DNA of 64,000 nt. Origin: a virus. The translations under genes were made by a program, and so were the position numbers. The stretch spans positions 1 to 64,000 of the IMG/VR virus record IMGVR_UViG_3300042402_007915; one strand, written 5' to 3'. The number at the start of each line of letters is the position of its first letter. The stretch's first letter is position 1. Positions 7,525 through 14,236 of this stretch are shown here, in pieces. Below the pieces are notes generated by a model. The model worked only from the letters and a program-made list of their open reading frames with translations. It made no database searches and was not told the DNA's origin.

Positions 7525-7746
7525 CTACCAGCTGAGCGTGTCGTACAGTTCGTCCGCGGCCTTTTTGCCCCAGCGACGGTACGCTGCGTCAATCAGCAGG
7601 AAGTTGTAGTCGTTCTTTTTGGTGGCCAGGCAGAACGAGACGATACGCTTGCTCGCTTGGAATCCAAGCCAGTCTTTGCGTAGCTGGCGGACCCACCACC
7701 GCCAGCAGTGGCCGGCGTACTTTTTCTTTTCTTTCCTACGGGCCAT
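7525..7746 (-). CDS. Small basic Trp-rich protein
   Basis: 73 aa from MARRKEKKK; AAGGTG precedes this ATG, whereas the longer frame to 7836 overlaps the neighbouring gene. Very basic N-terminus, then WRWWVRQLRKDW, and a mixed C-terminal half. Likely nucleic-acid or membrane-surface binding, but no family is recognised. Confidence 0.65.
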   Translation of the reverse strand: MARRKEKKKYAGHCWRWWVRQLRKDWLGFQASKRIVSFCLATKKNDYNFLLIDAAYRRWGKKAADELYDTLSW

Positions 7747-7762
7747 GATACACCTTGTCTTG

Positions 7763-8029
7763 TTAGAAGGGAACGTCTTCGAGGCAGTTGGCTGCCATTG
7801 CTGCTTCAAGATCTGCTTGCCACTGACGCTCTGCATCAGTGATCATGAGCACCTTGGGCTTGCCGTCTTGGGTGCCCCAGCGGGCAGTCTTGGCCCAGAG
7901 GCACGCGAGTTCCAGGTCGGAGACTTCGGGGATGGTGGCGCCGCATTCGGGGCACTGCTCCCCTGCCGCGCCTTGTTCAAGGTAACCGCATTGGTGGCAG
8001 TACGGCATGTTGGGTCGTTGCAGTTCCAT
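7763..8029 (-). CDS. Zinc-ribbon protein with SSB-like tail
   Basis: 88 aa. Residues about 11-30 hold a rubredoxin-like zinc ribbon, C-x2-C then C-x2-C (CHQCG and CPECG). After a helical middle it ends in CLEDVPF, closely resembling the acidic D-x-P-F tip of bacterial SSB. Its ATG overlaps the upstream stop (TAATG). Inference: a small adaptor that binds nucleic acid or protein through the ribbon and recruits, or competes for, SSB-binding host enzymes. Confidence 0.78.
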   Translation of the reverse strand: MELQRPNMPYCHQCGYLEQGAAGEQCPECGATIPEVSDLELACLWAKTARWGTQDGKPKVLMITDAERQWQADLEAAMAANCLEDVPF

Positions 8030-8232
8030 TATTCACCTCCGAGCAGGAGTTTGATTGCCAGCTTGATACGCTGGCTGAGGGTTTTGGGAGCGGCTTTCAC
8101 TTGCTGCCGCTTGAACTTGCTCATCGCAATGAGCCTTGCGGCTGTTTTGAGTAGAGCCGGTGACTGCTTTGCTTCGATCGGGTGGCGCGATCGAAGCACT
8201 TCCTCCCATAGCCGGGTTTCGATTTTGTACAT
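8029..8232 (-). CDS. Small basic hypothetical protein
   Basis: 67 aa. Start at MYKIETR, chosen because GGAGGTCGC directly precedes it. Lys/Arg-rich with an amphipathic helix (about residues 38-62). It opens an operon with the zinc-ribbon gene and has a full leader: a UUCG-loop hairpin built from CCCCC and GGGGG, then GGTTC, then the ribosome binding site. Confidence 0.68.
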   Translation of the reverse strand: MYKIETRLWEEVLRSRHPIEAKQSPALLKTAARLIAMSKFKRQQVKAAPKTLSQRIKLAIKLLLGGE

Positions 8233-8338
8233 GCGACCTCCTGGCGAACCCACCCCCCCGAAGGGGGTGGGCTATTCCTCAGCCGCGCTTGTCTACGAGA
8301 TAGCGTGTCGTGGGGATCAGTTTGCCTTCTTTATTTTT

Positions 8339-8355
8339 ACCTTGAGAGTAGGCTA
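8339..8355 (-). promoter_or_regulatory. CTCAAGG element upstream of 8029-8232
   Basis: Reads TACTCTCAAGGT on the - strand, matching the 3' half of the repeated ~28 bp element found from 11 to 27 kb; the GGCGCC half is missing. It lies about 110 bases before the start codon, next to the stop of the upstream gene. Confidence 0.45.
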
Positions 8356-9033
8356 AGGGTAGTTGATGAGGAATCGGTTCAGTTCCTCATAGGACATACG
8401 GTCAATACGCTGCTGTGCCTTAATATGCTGTTCCATACGCATCTGAGGCTTGATTGCAGGAGGCGCATAGTCTGCTGCGTTGGGCAGCAGCATCAGCTCC
8501 ATTGTTGGCTTTTTGGACTTGTCTGTCGATGGCTTTGTGTTTTGGGGGTTACCGTAACTTCCTCGTTGTGGGATGTAGTCCCACCCGCAGTGGATTCGCA
8601 CTCCCATGGCGTTTACTTTATATTGGGGAGCAGCAATGTTGATTCCGACATTTGCGCCACTTTGTTCAGTGACTTTCTCTCCGCGTGCTCCAATAGCTTG
8701 AAGATATTCGCGCCCCAATATGGCTTCGACTTTTTCTTCAGGCATCTTTTGGGTTTGGACCTTTCGGATGTCCCAGAGCTGGATGATATTTTGCCAGGCG
8801 AAGTAGCTTGTAAAGTGGCTTGGGCGTTGGCCATCCAGACAGATCAGCATGCGTTCTTTGTCGAATACGGGCCTAAGCAGACACCAGAATGGGATAGCTG
8901 ACATTTGAGAGTCTGTTACGACTCCCAGGACTTCTGAGTTTCCGTATCCTTTCCATTCTTTTTCGGTGTCTTGAATCTCTTGTAGTGAGATCGGGCTGAT
9001 AAGCCCGTTGTCGATTGCTGCTTGGAAGCTCAT
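8353..9033 (-). CDS. Hypothetical protein, 226 aa
   Basis: Unrecognised. Start at MSFQAA with GAGGAGAG upstream; it overlaps the NADAR-like gene by four bases (ATGA type), implying coupled translation. Contains a Trp/Phe-rich N-terminal half and a Lys/Ser/Pro-rich linker (about residues 165-185), then a basic helical end. Because it is coupled to the NADAR-like gene it may act in the same process. Confidence 0.72.
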   Translation of the reverse strand: MSFQAAIDNGLISPISLQEIQDTEKEWKGYGNSEVLGVVTDSQMSAIPFWCLLRPVFDKERMLICLDGQRPSHFTSYFAWQNIIQLWDIRKVQTQKMPEEKVEAILGREYLQAIGARGEKVTEQSGANVGINIAAPQYKVNAMGVRIHCGWDYIPQRGSYGNPQNTKPSTDKSKKPTMELMLLPNAADYAPPAIKPQMRMEQHIKAQQRIDRMSYEELNRFLINYP

Positions 9034-9521
9034 CTGCTCTCCTCTTGGATCCACTTTTGGAACTTGGGGTTGCTTCTAATACTTTCCCAATGCTCTACGA
9101 TCCATTCGTAGCCAGCATGGACTGGTTTACCGCCGTATTGGTAATAGTGCGTGAGTGGGAGCGTAGATTCGGCGAATACTTTTGCCATTGCTGGGTGCTG
9201 GAATAGCTTCAGCTTCATGGCGTGTTTGAATAGTTCCAAGCAGGGTTCGTCAGTGATATGGCGAACACGGTCACTTGGGTTGGCCTTGAAGTAGTTCTTA
9301 GCATCCCAAGGGGTGCATCTTACGAGCTTTGGCTTTGCTTCGTCGGATGCTTGGAGCCAGAACCAATAGTTCTCCATACTGCGGAACTTTACTCCGTCGA
9401 TTTCGACGGGAATCTCTGCGAGGTTGGAGAGCCATCTACCCAGGGTGGTTTGGCCCTTGGTGTAGATGTTGATGTGTGTGGTACCGTCTTCTAACGGCAC
9501 CCACTTATATGGTTCTGGCAT
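9030..9521 (-). CDS. NADAR-like (DUF1768) domain protein
   Basis: 163 aa, the usual size of one NADAR domain. Family features seen in order: the opening LGRWLSNLAEIPVEIDG strand pair, the F-R-S-x-E motif (KFRSMENYWF), a short TPWDAKNYFK segment, a W/F-free helix carrying MKLKLFQHPAMAKVF, and the closing YGGKPVHAGYEWIVEHW with the final R of the fold (SIR). NADAR proteins hydrolyse ADP-ribose conjugates; some remove ADP-ribose from guanine bases modified by DarT-family enzymes. This gene would complement the macrodomain at 5991. It sits in an overlapping run from 10102 to 8353. Confidence 0.78.
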   Translation of the reverse strand: MPEPYKWVPLEDGTTHINIYTKGQTTLGRWLSNLAEIPVEIDGVKFRSMENYWFWLQASDEAKPKLVRCTPWDAKNYFKANPSDRVRHITDEPCLELFKHAMKLKLFQHPAMAKVFAESTLPLTHYYQYGGKPVHAGYEWIVEHWESIRSNPKFQKWIQEESR

Positions 9522-9805
9522 TACTCGAATCGGAAGGTGACTGGAAGGATCGTCATCACGCTTGATTTGCTATTTTGAAACTCCCATTTAACGTTGCAGT
9601 GGTATACTTCTTTCAGGATTTTTCGTATTTCTTCTTCATGGGCTGAGTTGAACTTAAACGATACTGCGGTTACTTGTGAGATATTCCAGTCTGGATAGGC
9701 TTTCCCTCGAGCCAGCATTTGCTTGACCACATTTTCAGCATTTGCCTGGATAGTGATGGGGCCGCCACTCAGCGTGCCATTTCCATTCTGGTTTGCGATT
9801 GCCAT
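9521..9805 (-). CDS. Hypothetical protein, tandem paralog A
   Basis: 94 aa. Shares QANAENVV (about residues 19-26) and YHCNVKW-like C-terminal blocks with the gene at 9815-10102, so the pair is a local duplication. Strong ribosome binding site AAGGAGGCGGA. One base overlap with the NADAR-like start. Small alpha/beta fold likely; function unknown. Confidence 0.75.
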   Translation of the reverse strand: MAIANQNGNGTLSGGPITIQANAENVVKQMLARGKAYPDWNISQVTAVSFKFNSAHEEEIRKILKEVYHCNVKWEFQNSKSSVMTILPVTFRFE

Positions 9806-9814
9806 TCCGCCTCC

Positions 9815-10102
9815 TTACAGGAACCTGAAGAGTTTTGGGTGGACTGAGATTGTCGGGTATACTGGATCGTCAGCATACCTTTTCCCTCTACAGTGGTATT
9901 TCGCTTCGAGCATAGTCATGATATCTCCCTCTCGGGAGACATGGCAGGTAAAGGTGTTAACACCAGTCTTTTTGATTTTCCACTCTTGGTAGTGAAGGCC
10001 CAGAGCTACAATAGCATCTACTACGTTTTCGGCATTGGCTTGGGCGAAGATAGTGCCGCCCGTGATTCTGTGTGTGACGTCTTCGTTTTGGGCGGTTGCC
10101 AT
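9815..10102 (-). CDS. Hypothetical protein, tandem paralog B
   Basis: 95 aa. Same QANAENVV block followed by a Y-x-E/D-W-x-I segment and a YHC motif as paralog A; both end in a Phe-Arg-Phe-type tail. GAGGTAAGC precedes the ATG. No family recognised. Gene duplication immediately upstream of the NADAR-like gene may reflect a dosage or specificity effect. Confidence 0.75.
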   Translation of the reverse strand: MATAQNEDVTHRITGGTIFAQANAENVVDAIVALGLHYQEWKIKKTGVNTFTCHVSREGDIMTMLEAKYHCRGKRYADDPVYPTISVHPKLFRFL

Positions 10103-10104
10103 GC

Positions 10105-10500
10105 TTACCTCGTGAAGATTGATGCGGCCAATTTAAACTCTTCTTGGGACAAGTTGAGGTTGTAGGTGTGGCCGGTTTCAATAAGTTGAATAAGTGCTTG
10201 CCGCTGCTTTCCTTCTGGAAAGTTCTTGGTCAGTGCTTTACACAAGCGCTTTTTGGTGCGCTTGGCACTTGTGAGAACGTCAATAAGGACAAGCACGATA
10301 ACTCGGCTTCGGTCTTCTGCTGTGATGGTAGAGAAGCGCCAGCGCTCCGGAGTGCTCCAGACGACCGAGTCTGCAATACGAACCGAAACCTCGTATTCTT
10401 GATTGGTTGCGATTTTTCCAATAAGGCCGTCATCTCGCATTACGCTGTAGTTGTCGAAGTGCCACTTTACGGGCAAGTCCTCGTAGCGTTCGAGTGGCAT
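10105..10500 (-). CDS. Hypothetical protein, 131 aa
   Basis: Unrecognised. N-terminal half is beta-rich; residues about 75-110 contain a basic stretch (TSAKRTKKRLCKAL). Spaced three bases from each neighbour, so part of the same message as 9030-10102. Ribosome binding site AGGAT overlaps the upstream stop codon. Confidence 0.72.
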   Translation of the reverse strand: MPLERYEDLPVKWHFDNYSVMRDDGLIGKIATNQEYEVSVRIADSVVWSTPERWRFSTITAEDRSRVIVLVLIDVLTSAKRTKKRLCKALTKNFPEGKQRQALIQLIETGHTYNLNLSQEEFKLAASIFTR

Positions 10501-10503
10501 ATC

Positions 10504-10722
10504 CTAACCTTCAATACACAGATGGGTGTAATATCCGCCACTAATCCCAGTGACTGTCTTGGTACCGGGAGGGCATGAATATGGGTCGCCTCCTTCGATA
10601 AGGAACCAGATCCAGGCAACGAGGCCGAGGATCAGTGCTGCGGTGAGAATGTAGCCAGTAATGTTACTGGCGCCGAACTTTGGCTTTGGGGCTTCGTAAA
10701 GCCTGGGTTCAAAGGGTTTCAT
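10504..10722 (-). CDS. Single-span membrane protein, 72 aa
   Basis: Basic, Pro-rich N-terminus (about 1-20), one membrane helix (ITGYILTAALILGLVAWIWF, about 21-42) and a short C-terminal part with two Cys that could form a disulfide if exported. AAGGAAAGTC precedes the ATG. Probable orientation: N-terminus inside. Role unknown. Confidence 0.72.
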   Translation of the reverse strand: MKPFEPRLYEAPKPKFGASNITGYILTAALILGLVAWIWFLIEGGDPYSCPPGTKTVTGISGGYYTHLCIEG

Positions 10723-10729
10723 GACTTTC

Positions 10730-10785
10730 CTTCTGGTGAAACAGACCCCACCAACGATTGTTGATAGGGTCTTGGGTTCATTTGG
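10730..10785 (-). terminator. Hairpin after the 29-residue membrane gene
   Basis: On the - strand GACCC and GGGGTC enclose a loop containing CAATCGTTG, followed by TGTTTC. Weak terminator candidate between 10790 and the next gene. Confidence 0.45.
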
Positions 10786-10789
10786 CTGA

Positions 10790-10879
10790 TTAGCGGGCGT
10801 ACCATGGGTAGAAGACCCACAACGCTGCCGCTGTCAGCGCTGCTGGGCCCACCATGTACACTACGAAGTCTTGCAACAT
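10790..10879 (-). CDS. 29-residue membrane peptide
   Basis: MLQDFVVYMVGPAALTAAAL begins an almost wholly hydrophobic peptide ending WYAR. Its ATG overlaps the upstream stop (TAATG), which supports translation. Too short to classify; likely forms one membrane helix and may act with the coupled membrane protein at 10879-11124. Confidence 0.5.
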   Translation of the reverse strand: MLQDFVVYMVGPAALTAAALWVFYPWYAR

Positions 10880-11124
10880 TACTGGAAACCTGCCATTTTC
10901 ACTGTGAAAGCGATTGCAGTCCAATATGTGAGGTACGCGGCCAGGCCGGCGAAGGCGGTTGCCCAGAAGTTGAGCTGCGGCAGCAGCATATAGACGCTGC
11001 CGATAAAGATGGTGCAGCCCAAGGATTCCCACTGGCTGTATCCATCCAGGATTGCTATATCAACAATCCCGAGAATACTGAAGAGTGCCGCCGCCAGCAT
11101 GGTCTCTTTGGTTTGTTTTTGCAT
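10879..11124 (-). CDS. Small membrane protein, three hydrophobic segments
   Basis: 81 aa from MQKQTK. The frame extends to 11163, but that part overlaps a terminator-like hairpin, so I use the later ATG although only a weak GAGAAC precedes it. Hydrophobic helices at about residues 9-25, 35-50 and 54-76. Coupled to the 29-residue peptide downstream. No family recognised. Confidence 0.62.
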   Translation of the reverse strand: MQKQTKETMLAAALFSILGIVDIAILDGYSQWESLGCTIFIGSVYMLLPQLNFWATAFAGLAAYLTYWTAIAFTVKMAGFQ

Positions 11125-11144
11125 TGCAGTTCTCTTTTGTGGAG

Positions 11145-11190
11145 GGTAAAGAAGCCCCGCCAACTCGCGTTGACGGGGCCCCTTTTTTCA
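11145..11190. terminator. Strong, possibly bidirectional terminator
   Basis: GCCCCGCCAAC and GTTGACGGGGC form the stem; the + strand continues CCCTTTTTTC and the - strand TTCTTTACC. On the - strand it closes the structured segment at 11190-11527. Confidence 0.75.
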
Positions 11191-11527
11191 ACGGAACATT
11201 TTTTGTGATGCTCTCACTTTAGCGTCCCGGTAGGTCGAGAGCCGGCGCTTTAGTGAGCGTTTGCGACAGCGAATGTTTACAGCATTGGCTGACCGCCTCC
11301 TTAACGGCGTTATGTTAGAGGCCGCGGGATTTGGCATGACCAGAGAGTTATTCTCTGGTCCAGGCAGTGGAGGGACGGTGCTAAACCTATTCAGGTTCGC
11401 TCCTGGCTGCCTCCAAAGAACCCAAGGCCCGAAGGGCCAAAGGGTAAGGACACGGTCCCGGGGAGGGGCAGTAATGGGACAAACACGGACAGGCTGGCTT
11501 TAAGCCAGCCCTTGCGATTGGGTTTGA
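11190..11527 (-). ncRNA. Candidate structured non-coding RNA, about 340 nt
   Basis: No convincing gene lies here. The segment is bounded on the - strand by the repeated CTCAAGG element (11527-11553) and by the terminator at 11145-11190. It contains GACCAGAGA/TCTCTGGTC (11339-11360), a long arm in which CTCACT-AGCG pairs with CGCT-AGTGAG around a CCGG stem (about 11215-11265), a GGCC-UUCG-GGCC hairpin (about 11425) and GGCTGGCTT/AAGCCAGCC (about 11490). Alternatively it is a very long leader of 10879-11124, but the terminator lies before that start. Confidence 0.5.
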
Positions 11528-11553
11528 CCTTGAGGAAGAAAGAAGGGCCGCGC
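11527..11553 (-). promoter_or_regulatory. Repeated CTCAAGG element (leftward)
   Basis: - strand reads GCGCGGCCC, then TTCTTTCTTCCTCAAGGT. One copy of the recurrent element proposed as a phage promoter; it starts the 11190-11527 segment. Confidence 0.55.
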
Positions 11554-11561
11554 TTCTTGCG

Positions 11562-12311
11562 CTACCAGTTAGAGTAGGTTGGCTCTTTTGGCGGGGTGAT
11601 TGGCTTGGTGGGTAGACTGTAGTCTTGCTTTACCCGCCTATACTCAGGCATACATTTTCTACTATTTTCTTTGAGAGTCGACATGAAGTTTTCGCCAGCC
11701 TGTTGGAGACTGACAATCGCAGCATGTGTCTCTGCAGATGGCGTTACTTCGATTGAATGATTGGGTCCGTATGCCCAAGTAATACATTCTTCGAGGGGCT
11801 GACAGAACGCAGCTCTCCAGTTTTGCAACACTTCGCAGGCTTTCCAGTATGTTGGGCCGTGAAAGAATCTTGCGGATAGCATTGCAGTTATTTGCTCTTT
11901 GCTTGGCAGAGCTACGCCGAAGCGTCCTTCATCGAAGATGCCTTCGGGGTAATACCACGGGTCATCATCGTACTCGACGACTGGAGACCTTCCTGGAAGC
12001 CCTGCGACGGCCTCATCAATCTTCTTTAGGAGTTCGTTCAGGATCAGGTCTTCTTCCGGATCTGCCCCGAGGGTGAGTTCGGGGTGCTCTTTTTGAAGCT
12101 TTTGTATTGCTTCAAGAGCTTTGTCATTGTTTTTCAATAAACGGAAGCCCTCTCCGAACATTACTTGTCCTGGACGGATTTCTCTCCAGTAGCGGTACTC
12201 GTCAAGTTCCGCTCTTGTCTGGTCTTTTTGTTGCTGTAGGATGACAAGCTGAGATTTTGGGTCCACTTGAACCTCTTGCGAGCCTTGAGTGAGAATAATA
12301 GAGGCCGCCAC
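11562..12311 (-). CDS. Hypothetical protein, 249 aa
   Basis: Unrecognised. GTG start (MAASII) about eleven bases after GGAGGT. Residues about 20-110 are charged and helical, possibly coiled-coil; the middle holds YDDDPWYYPEG, and the C-terminus is Pro-rich and probably disordered. It has a full UUCG-hairpin leader (CCCC-UUC-AGGGG variant). The stop is followed within ten bases by a GCGC-AAGAA-GCGC hairpin that merges into the next repeated element. Confidence 0.7.
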   Translation of the reverse strand: MAASIILTQGSQEVQVDPKSQLVILQQQKDQTRAELDEYRYWREIRPGQVMFGEGFRLLKNNDKALEAIQKLQKEHPELTLGADPEEDLILNELLKKIDEAVAGLPGRSPVVEYDDDPWYYPEGIFDEGRFGVALPSKEQITAMLSARFFHGPTYWKACEVLQNWRAAFCQPLEECITWAYGPNHSIEVTPSAETHAAIVSLQQAGENFMSTLKENSRKCMPEYRRVKQDYSLPTKPITPPKEPTYSNW

Positions 12312-12350
12312 TTATGTGCATACCTCCACGGAACCCAACCCCTGAAGGGG

Positions 12351-12378
12351 GTCGCCACTACTTTTCCTTTCGAGGTCA
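12351..12378 (+). promoter_or_regulatory. Repeated element (rightward orientation)
   Basis: GTCGCCACTACTTTT then CCTTTCGAGGTCA. On the - strand it follows directly after the terminator tail of the gene at 12433-13005. Confidence 0.5.
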
Positions 12379-12383
12379 TTTAT

Positions 12384-12426
12384 TAAGAAACAAAGCCCCG
12401 CTAATCCAATGAAGGATTAACGGGAC
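12384..12426 (-). terminator. Terminator after 12433-13005
   Basis: GTCCCGTTAATCC pairs with GGATTAGCGGGGC on the - strand, followed by TTTGTTTCTT and the AATAAAT tail shared by many terminators in this region. Confidence 0.85.
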
Positions 12427-12432
12427 TTGGGA

Positions 12433-13005
12433 CTACCATGCGTCTACGACTTCGAACTCTGGATCTTCGCCGTCAACGATCTCGTTGAACGCCTGGACGT
12501 CTGCATCGAGCGGCTCTTGCAGGGAGGTCAGAATGCCCCGACGAATCAGGGCCTTGCTCAGCTCCTTCTTATAGACACCGTCGAACGGCAGCTGCCTAAG
12601 CATCCGCCAGATTTCGAGCGTGTCCAGCTCGAAACCGATGAGGTCTTTTTCGTGCTCCGCCAGCAAGAGCTTGAGCTCGTACTGCTCCCGGAACTCTCCC
12701 GGGACTTCATCGGGGCCCTGCAGGAAGTTCTCCAGGTCGTTTGCAACCTGGAAGAAGGTGATTCGGCAGAGCTGCTCCAAGCCGAGAATGTCCTCTTCGG
12801 AGAGGGCCTCGAACCAGGTGCTCGTTTCCTTGTGCCCACTGTAGTCGCCGGACCCGTAGATCCAGCTACCGAACAGGGCTGCTCCAGCAGCCCCAACGTG
12901 GGATTCGATGAACTTCCACACGCAGTCGGGCATGTTGGCCGGACGGTGGGACGGCGTGAAGGTCGGAGGGGACCAATCAGGCCCTGGGGCCTTGGTGTCG
13001 GACAT
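12433..13005 (-). CDS. Hypothetical acidic protein, 190 aa
   Basis: Starts at MSDTKAPG, six bases after GGAG; another ATG four codons upstream is possible, but the much longer open frame to 13392 is translation through the repeat region and should be ignored. Residues about 60-190 are a highly acidic, helical domain (many LEE/LEDF-type repeats), with a Pro-rich N-terminal 20 residues. No family recognised. GC-rich coding with its own promoter-like element and terminator. Confidence 0.72.
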   Translation of the reverse strand: MSDTKAPGPDWSPPTFTPSHRPANMPDCVWKFIESHVGAAGAALFGSWIYGSGDYSGHKETSTWFEALSEEDILGLEQLCRITFFQVANDLENFLQGPDEVPGEFREQYELKLLLAEHEKDLIGFELDTLEIWRMLRQLPFDGVYKKELSKALIRRGILTSLQEPLDADVQAFNEIVDGEDPEFEVVDAW

Positions 13006-13071
13006 TGGATGCTCCATAATGAGGGAGGTATTCCCTACTTGTGAACTGACCTCACGAAGTGTAGAACGGTG

Positions 13072-13147
13072 ACCTTGAGGAAGGATTTGAGATGGCGCGG
13101 TTTGTGTGCGTGAAGGCGCGGCCACCCTATTATTCTCTCGAGGTACC
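13072..13147. promoter_or_regulatory. Inverted pair of the repeated element
   Basis: Leftward copy 13072-13100 (ACCTTGAGG to GGCGCGG on +) and rightward copy 13116-13147 (GCGCGGCCACCC to CTCTCGAGGTACC) separated by 15 bases. The leftward copy is about 65 bases upstream of the 12433-13005 start, whose leader carries CACTTCGTG. Confidence 0.6.
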
Positions 13148-13210
13148 TTGTCCTCCTCATACCTAAACCAAACACCTATTAATAAACTAATCCAATAGAA
13201 TTGGAATGGG

Positions 13211-13363
13211 AATGGGATAATGGGAAGGAGTGGGATGGAACTGCAATGGGATAATACCTGGAAAGGAACTGGGATAAGACTGCAATGGGATAAGGGGAAG
13301 GAACTGGGATAAACTGTAATGGGATAACTGCAATGGGATAAACTGCAATGGGATAATACCTGG
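13211..13363. repeat. Iteron-like tandem repeats, candidate replication origin
   Basis: Eight copies of GGGATAA start at 13214, 13248, 13271, 13287, 13306, 13321, 13335 and 13350; the last four are about 15 bases apart. Longer exact repeats include CTGCAATGGGATAATACCTG at 13241 and 13343, and AAGGAACTGGGATAA at 13263 and 13298. The complement TTATCCC resembles the start of a DnaA box. AT-rich sequence follows (13370-13510). Arrays of short direct repeats beside AT-rich DNA are typical of phage and plasmid origins. No gene is seen here. Confidence 0.55.
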
Positions 13364-13788
13364 TCCTCTCCACAAACATATAATATTAACAACTAACCCC
13401 TCGCACACGTACTTCTCACTTATCTCTCACTACACTCTCACTTAGGTCTGAACATCTAACTCTCTCAAGGTATATGTGTTTGGTTACTATGTTTGGTTTA
13501 GTTTGAATATTTATACCCCTGGGGTCCGGGGGTTGAAGTACCTTGTTTGGTTGATAGGTAATCCGTTTTTTCTCGGGTTTAGAGTTTTGGTTGGTGTTGG
13601 GACCCTGGGGGTTAGTGTATTTATTGACCTTGAGACATAAAGAGGTGGCGCGAACCCTCTCACGACACCCGAATCCCAGTTCCTAAACCTCTCCAGGTTC
13701 ACATTTCAGTATCATTTCGGTGACAGATTTGTGACAGCACTGTCCGGAAGGACTGATTATTTTATTCTTTCTCTTATGCAAGAAACAC
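13364..13788. other. AT-rich non-coding stretch beside the iterons
   Basis: No credible gene. Contains AT-rich DNA, one leftward repeated element (13627-13652), a degenerate rightward one (CCTCTCCAGGTTC at 13688) and GGACCCCAGGGG hairpin sequence near 13520 that might end a short - strand RNA. Confidence 0.4.
13627..13652 (-). promoter_or_regulatory. Repeated CTCAAGG element (leftward)
   Basis: - strand: CGCGCCACCTCTTTA then TGTCTCAAGGT. No gene start within 500 bases downstream, so it may drive a short RNA. Confidence 0.5.
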
Positions 13789-14163
13789 TTATACCCCGCA
13801 GGTCTTATCTGCAGGGTCCGATTCCAGTTTTGCTGGTCCTAAGTATCTATCTCTACCCTTCACTAATGAGTTTCGTGCTGGTTCATCCCCTCTAAGGATC
13901 TCCAGTTCACCATACATGCATTGTAGGATTGGTGTCTGATAGTTTTGACAGTTAGGTTGGTATGAAAGATTTGGGTTATTGTGTATTCCAGTGCAGATGT
14001 TCTCCAACTCGGGAGTAGTCCGGGAGAGGAACCAATAACCGATCCGGGTTTGTTTATAGCATTGTCCTTGAGAGAAAGATAGATGGCGCGGCTCTTTCAT
14101 GACTATCCTATTTCCAAGAACAGGACTGCTTGTGCGGAGTAAGGCGGCCCCTTCTATTTCCAC
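13789..14163 (-). CDS. Doubtful ORF, possibly a non-coding RNA instead
   Basis: 124 codons open, but the N-terminal third covers the pair of repeated elements and no start has a good ribosome binding site. The protein shows no motif beyond scattered Cys. The 3' end is a CCCTGCA/TGCGGGG hairpin followed by TATAAGTGTTT, which could terminate a ~270-nt RNA begun at the 14065 element. I lean towards non-coding. Confidence 0.25.
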   Translation of the reverse strand: MEIEGAALLRTSSPVLGNRIVMKEPRHLSFSQGQCYKQTRIGYWFLSRTTPELENICTGIHNNPNLSYQPNCQNYQTPILQCMYGELEILRGDEPARNSLVKGRDRYLGPAKLESDPADKTCGV

Positions 14164-14172
14164 TCAAGGTAA
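14065..14172. promoter_or_regulatory. Inverted pair of the repeated element
   Basis: Leftward copy 14065-14092 (TCCTTGAGAG to GGCGCGGC) and rightward copy 14144-14172 (GCGGCCCC to CTCAAGGTAA). The spacer contains GCGGAGT, also present in the spacers near 14825, 17325, 18304 and 18684. Confidence 0.6.
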
Positions 14173-14180
14173 ACTCGCAA

Positions 14181-14219
14181 GAGAAACATAAGACCGCCAC
14201 CTGGTTTGGTGACGGTCTC
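14181..14219 (-). terminator. Terminator after 14237-14722
   Basis: AGACCGTCACC pairs with GGTGGCGGTCT on the - strand, followed by TATGTTTCTC. Confidence 0.8.
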
Positions 14220-14236
14220 TCAGTACAGGTTGATCT

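Noticed and set aside
13211-13363. CRISPR array
   Set aside because: Repeats are short, irregularly spaced and lack unique spacers of constant length.
13017-13392. Longer N-terminus for the 12433-13005 protein
   Set aside because: The extension is the repeat and promoter-like region; GGAG-linked MSDT start is better supported.
13187-13408. Open frames in two - strand registers across the iteron cluster
   Set aside because: The amino acids simply translate the GGGATAA-type repeats; no ribosome binding site and codons follow the repeat, not protein-like usage.
13511-13702. 63-codon - strand ORF
   Set aside because: It spans a complete copy of the repeated element and a hairpin, and has no start signal.
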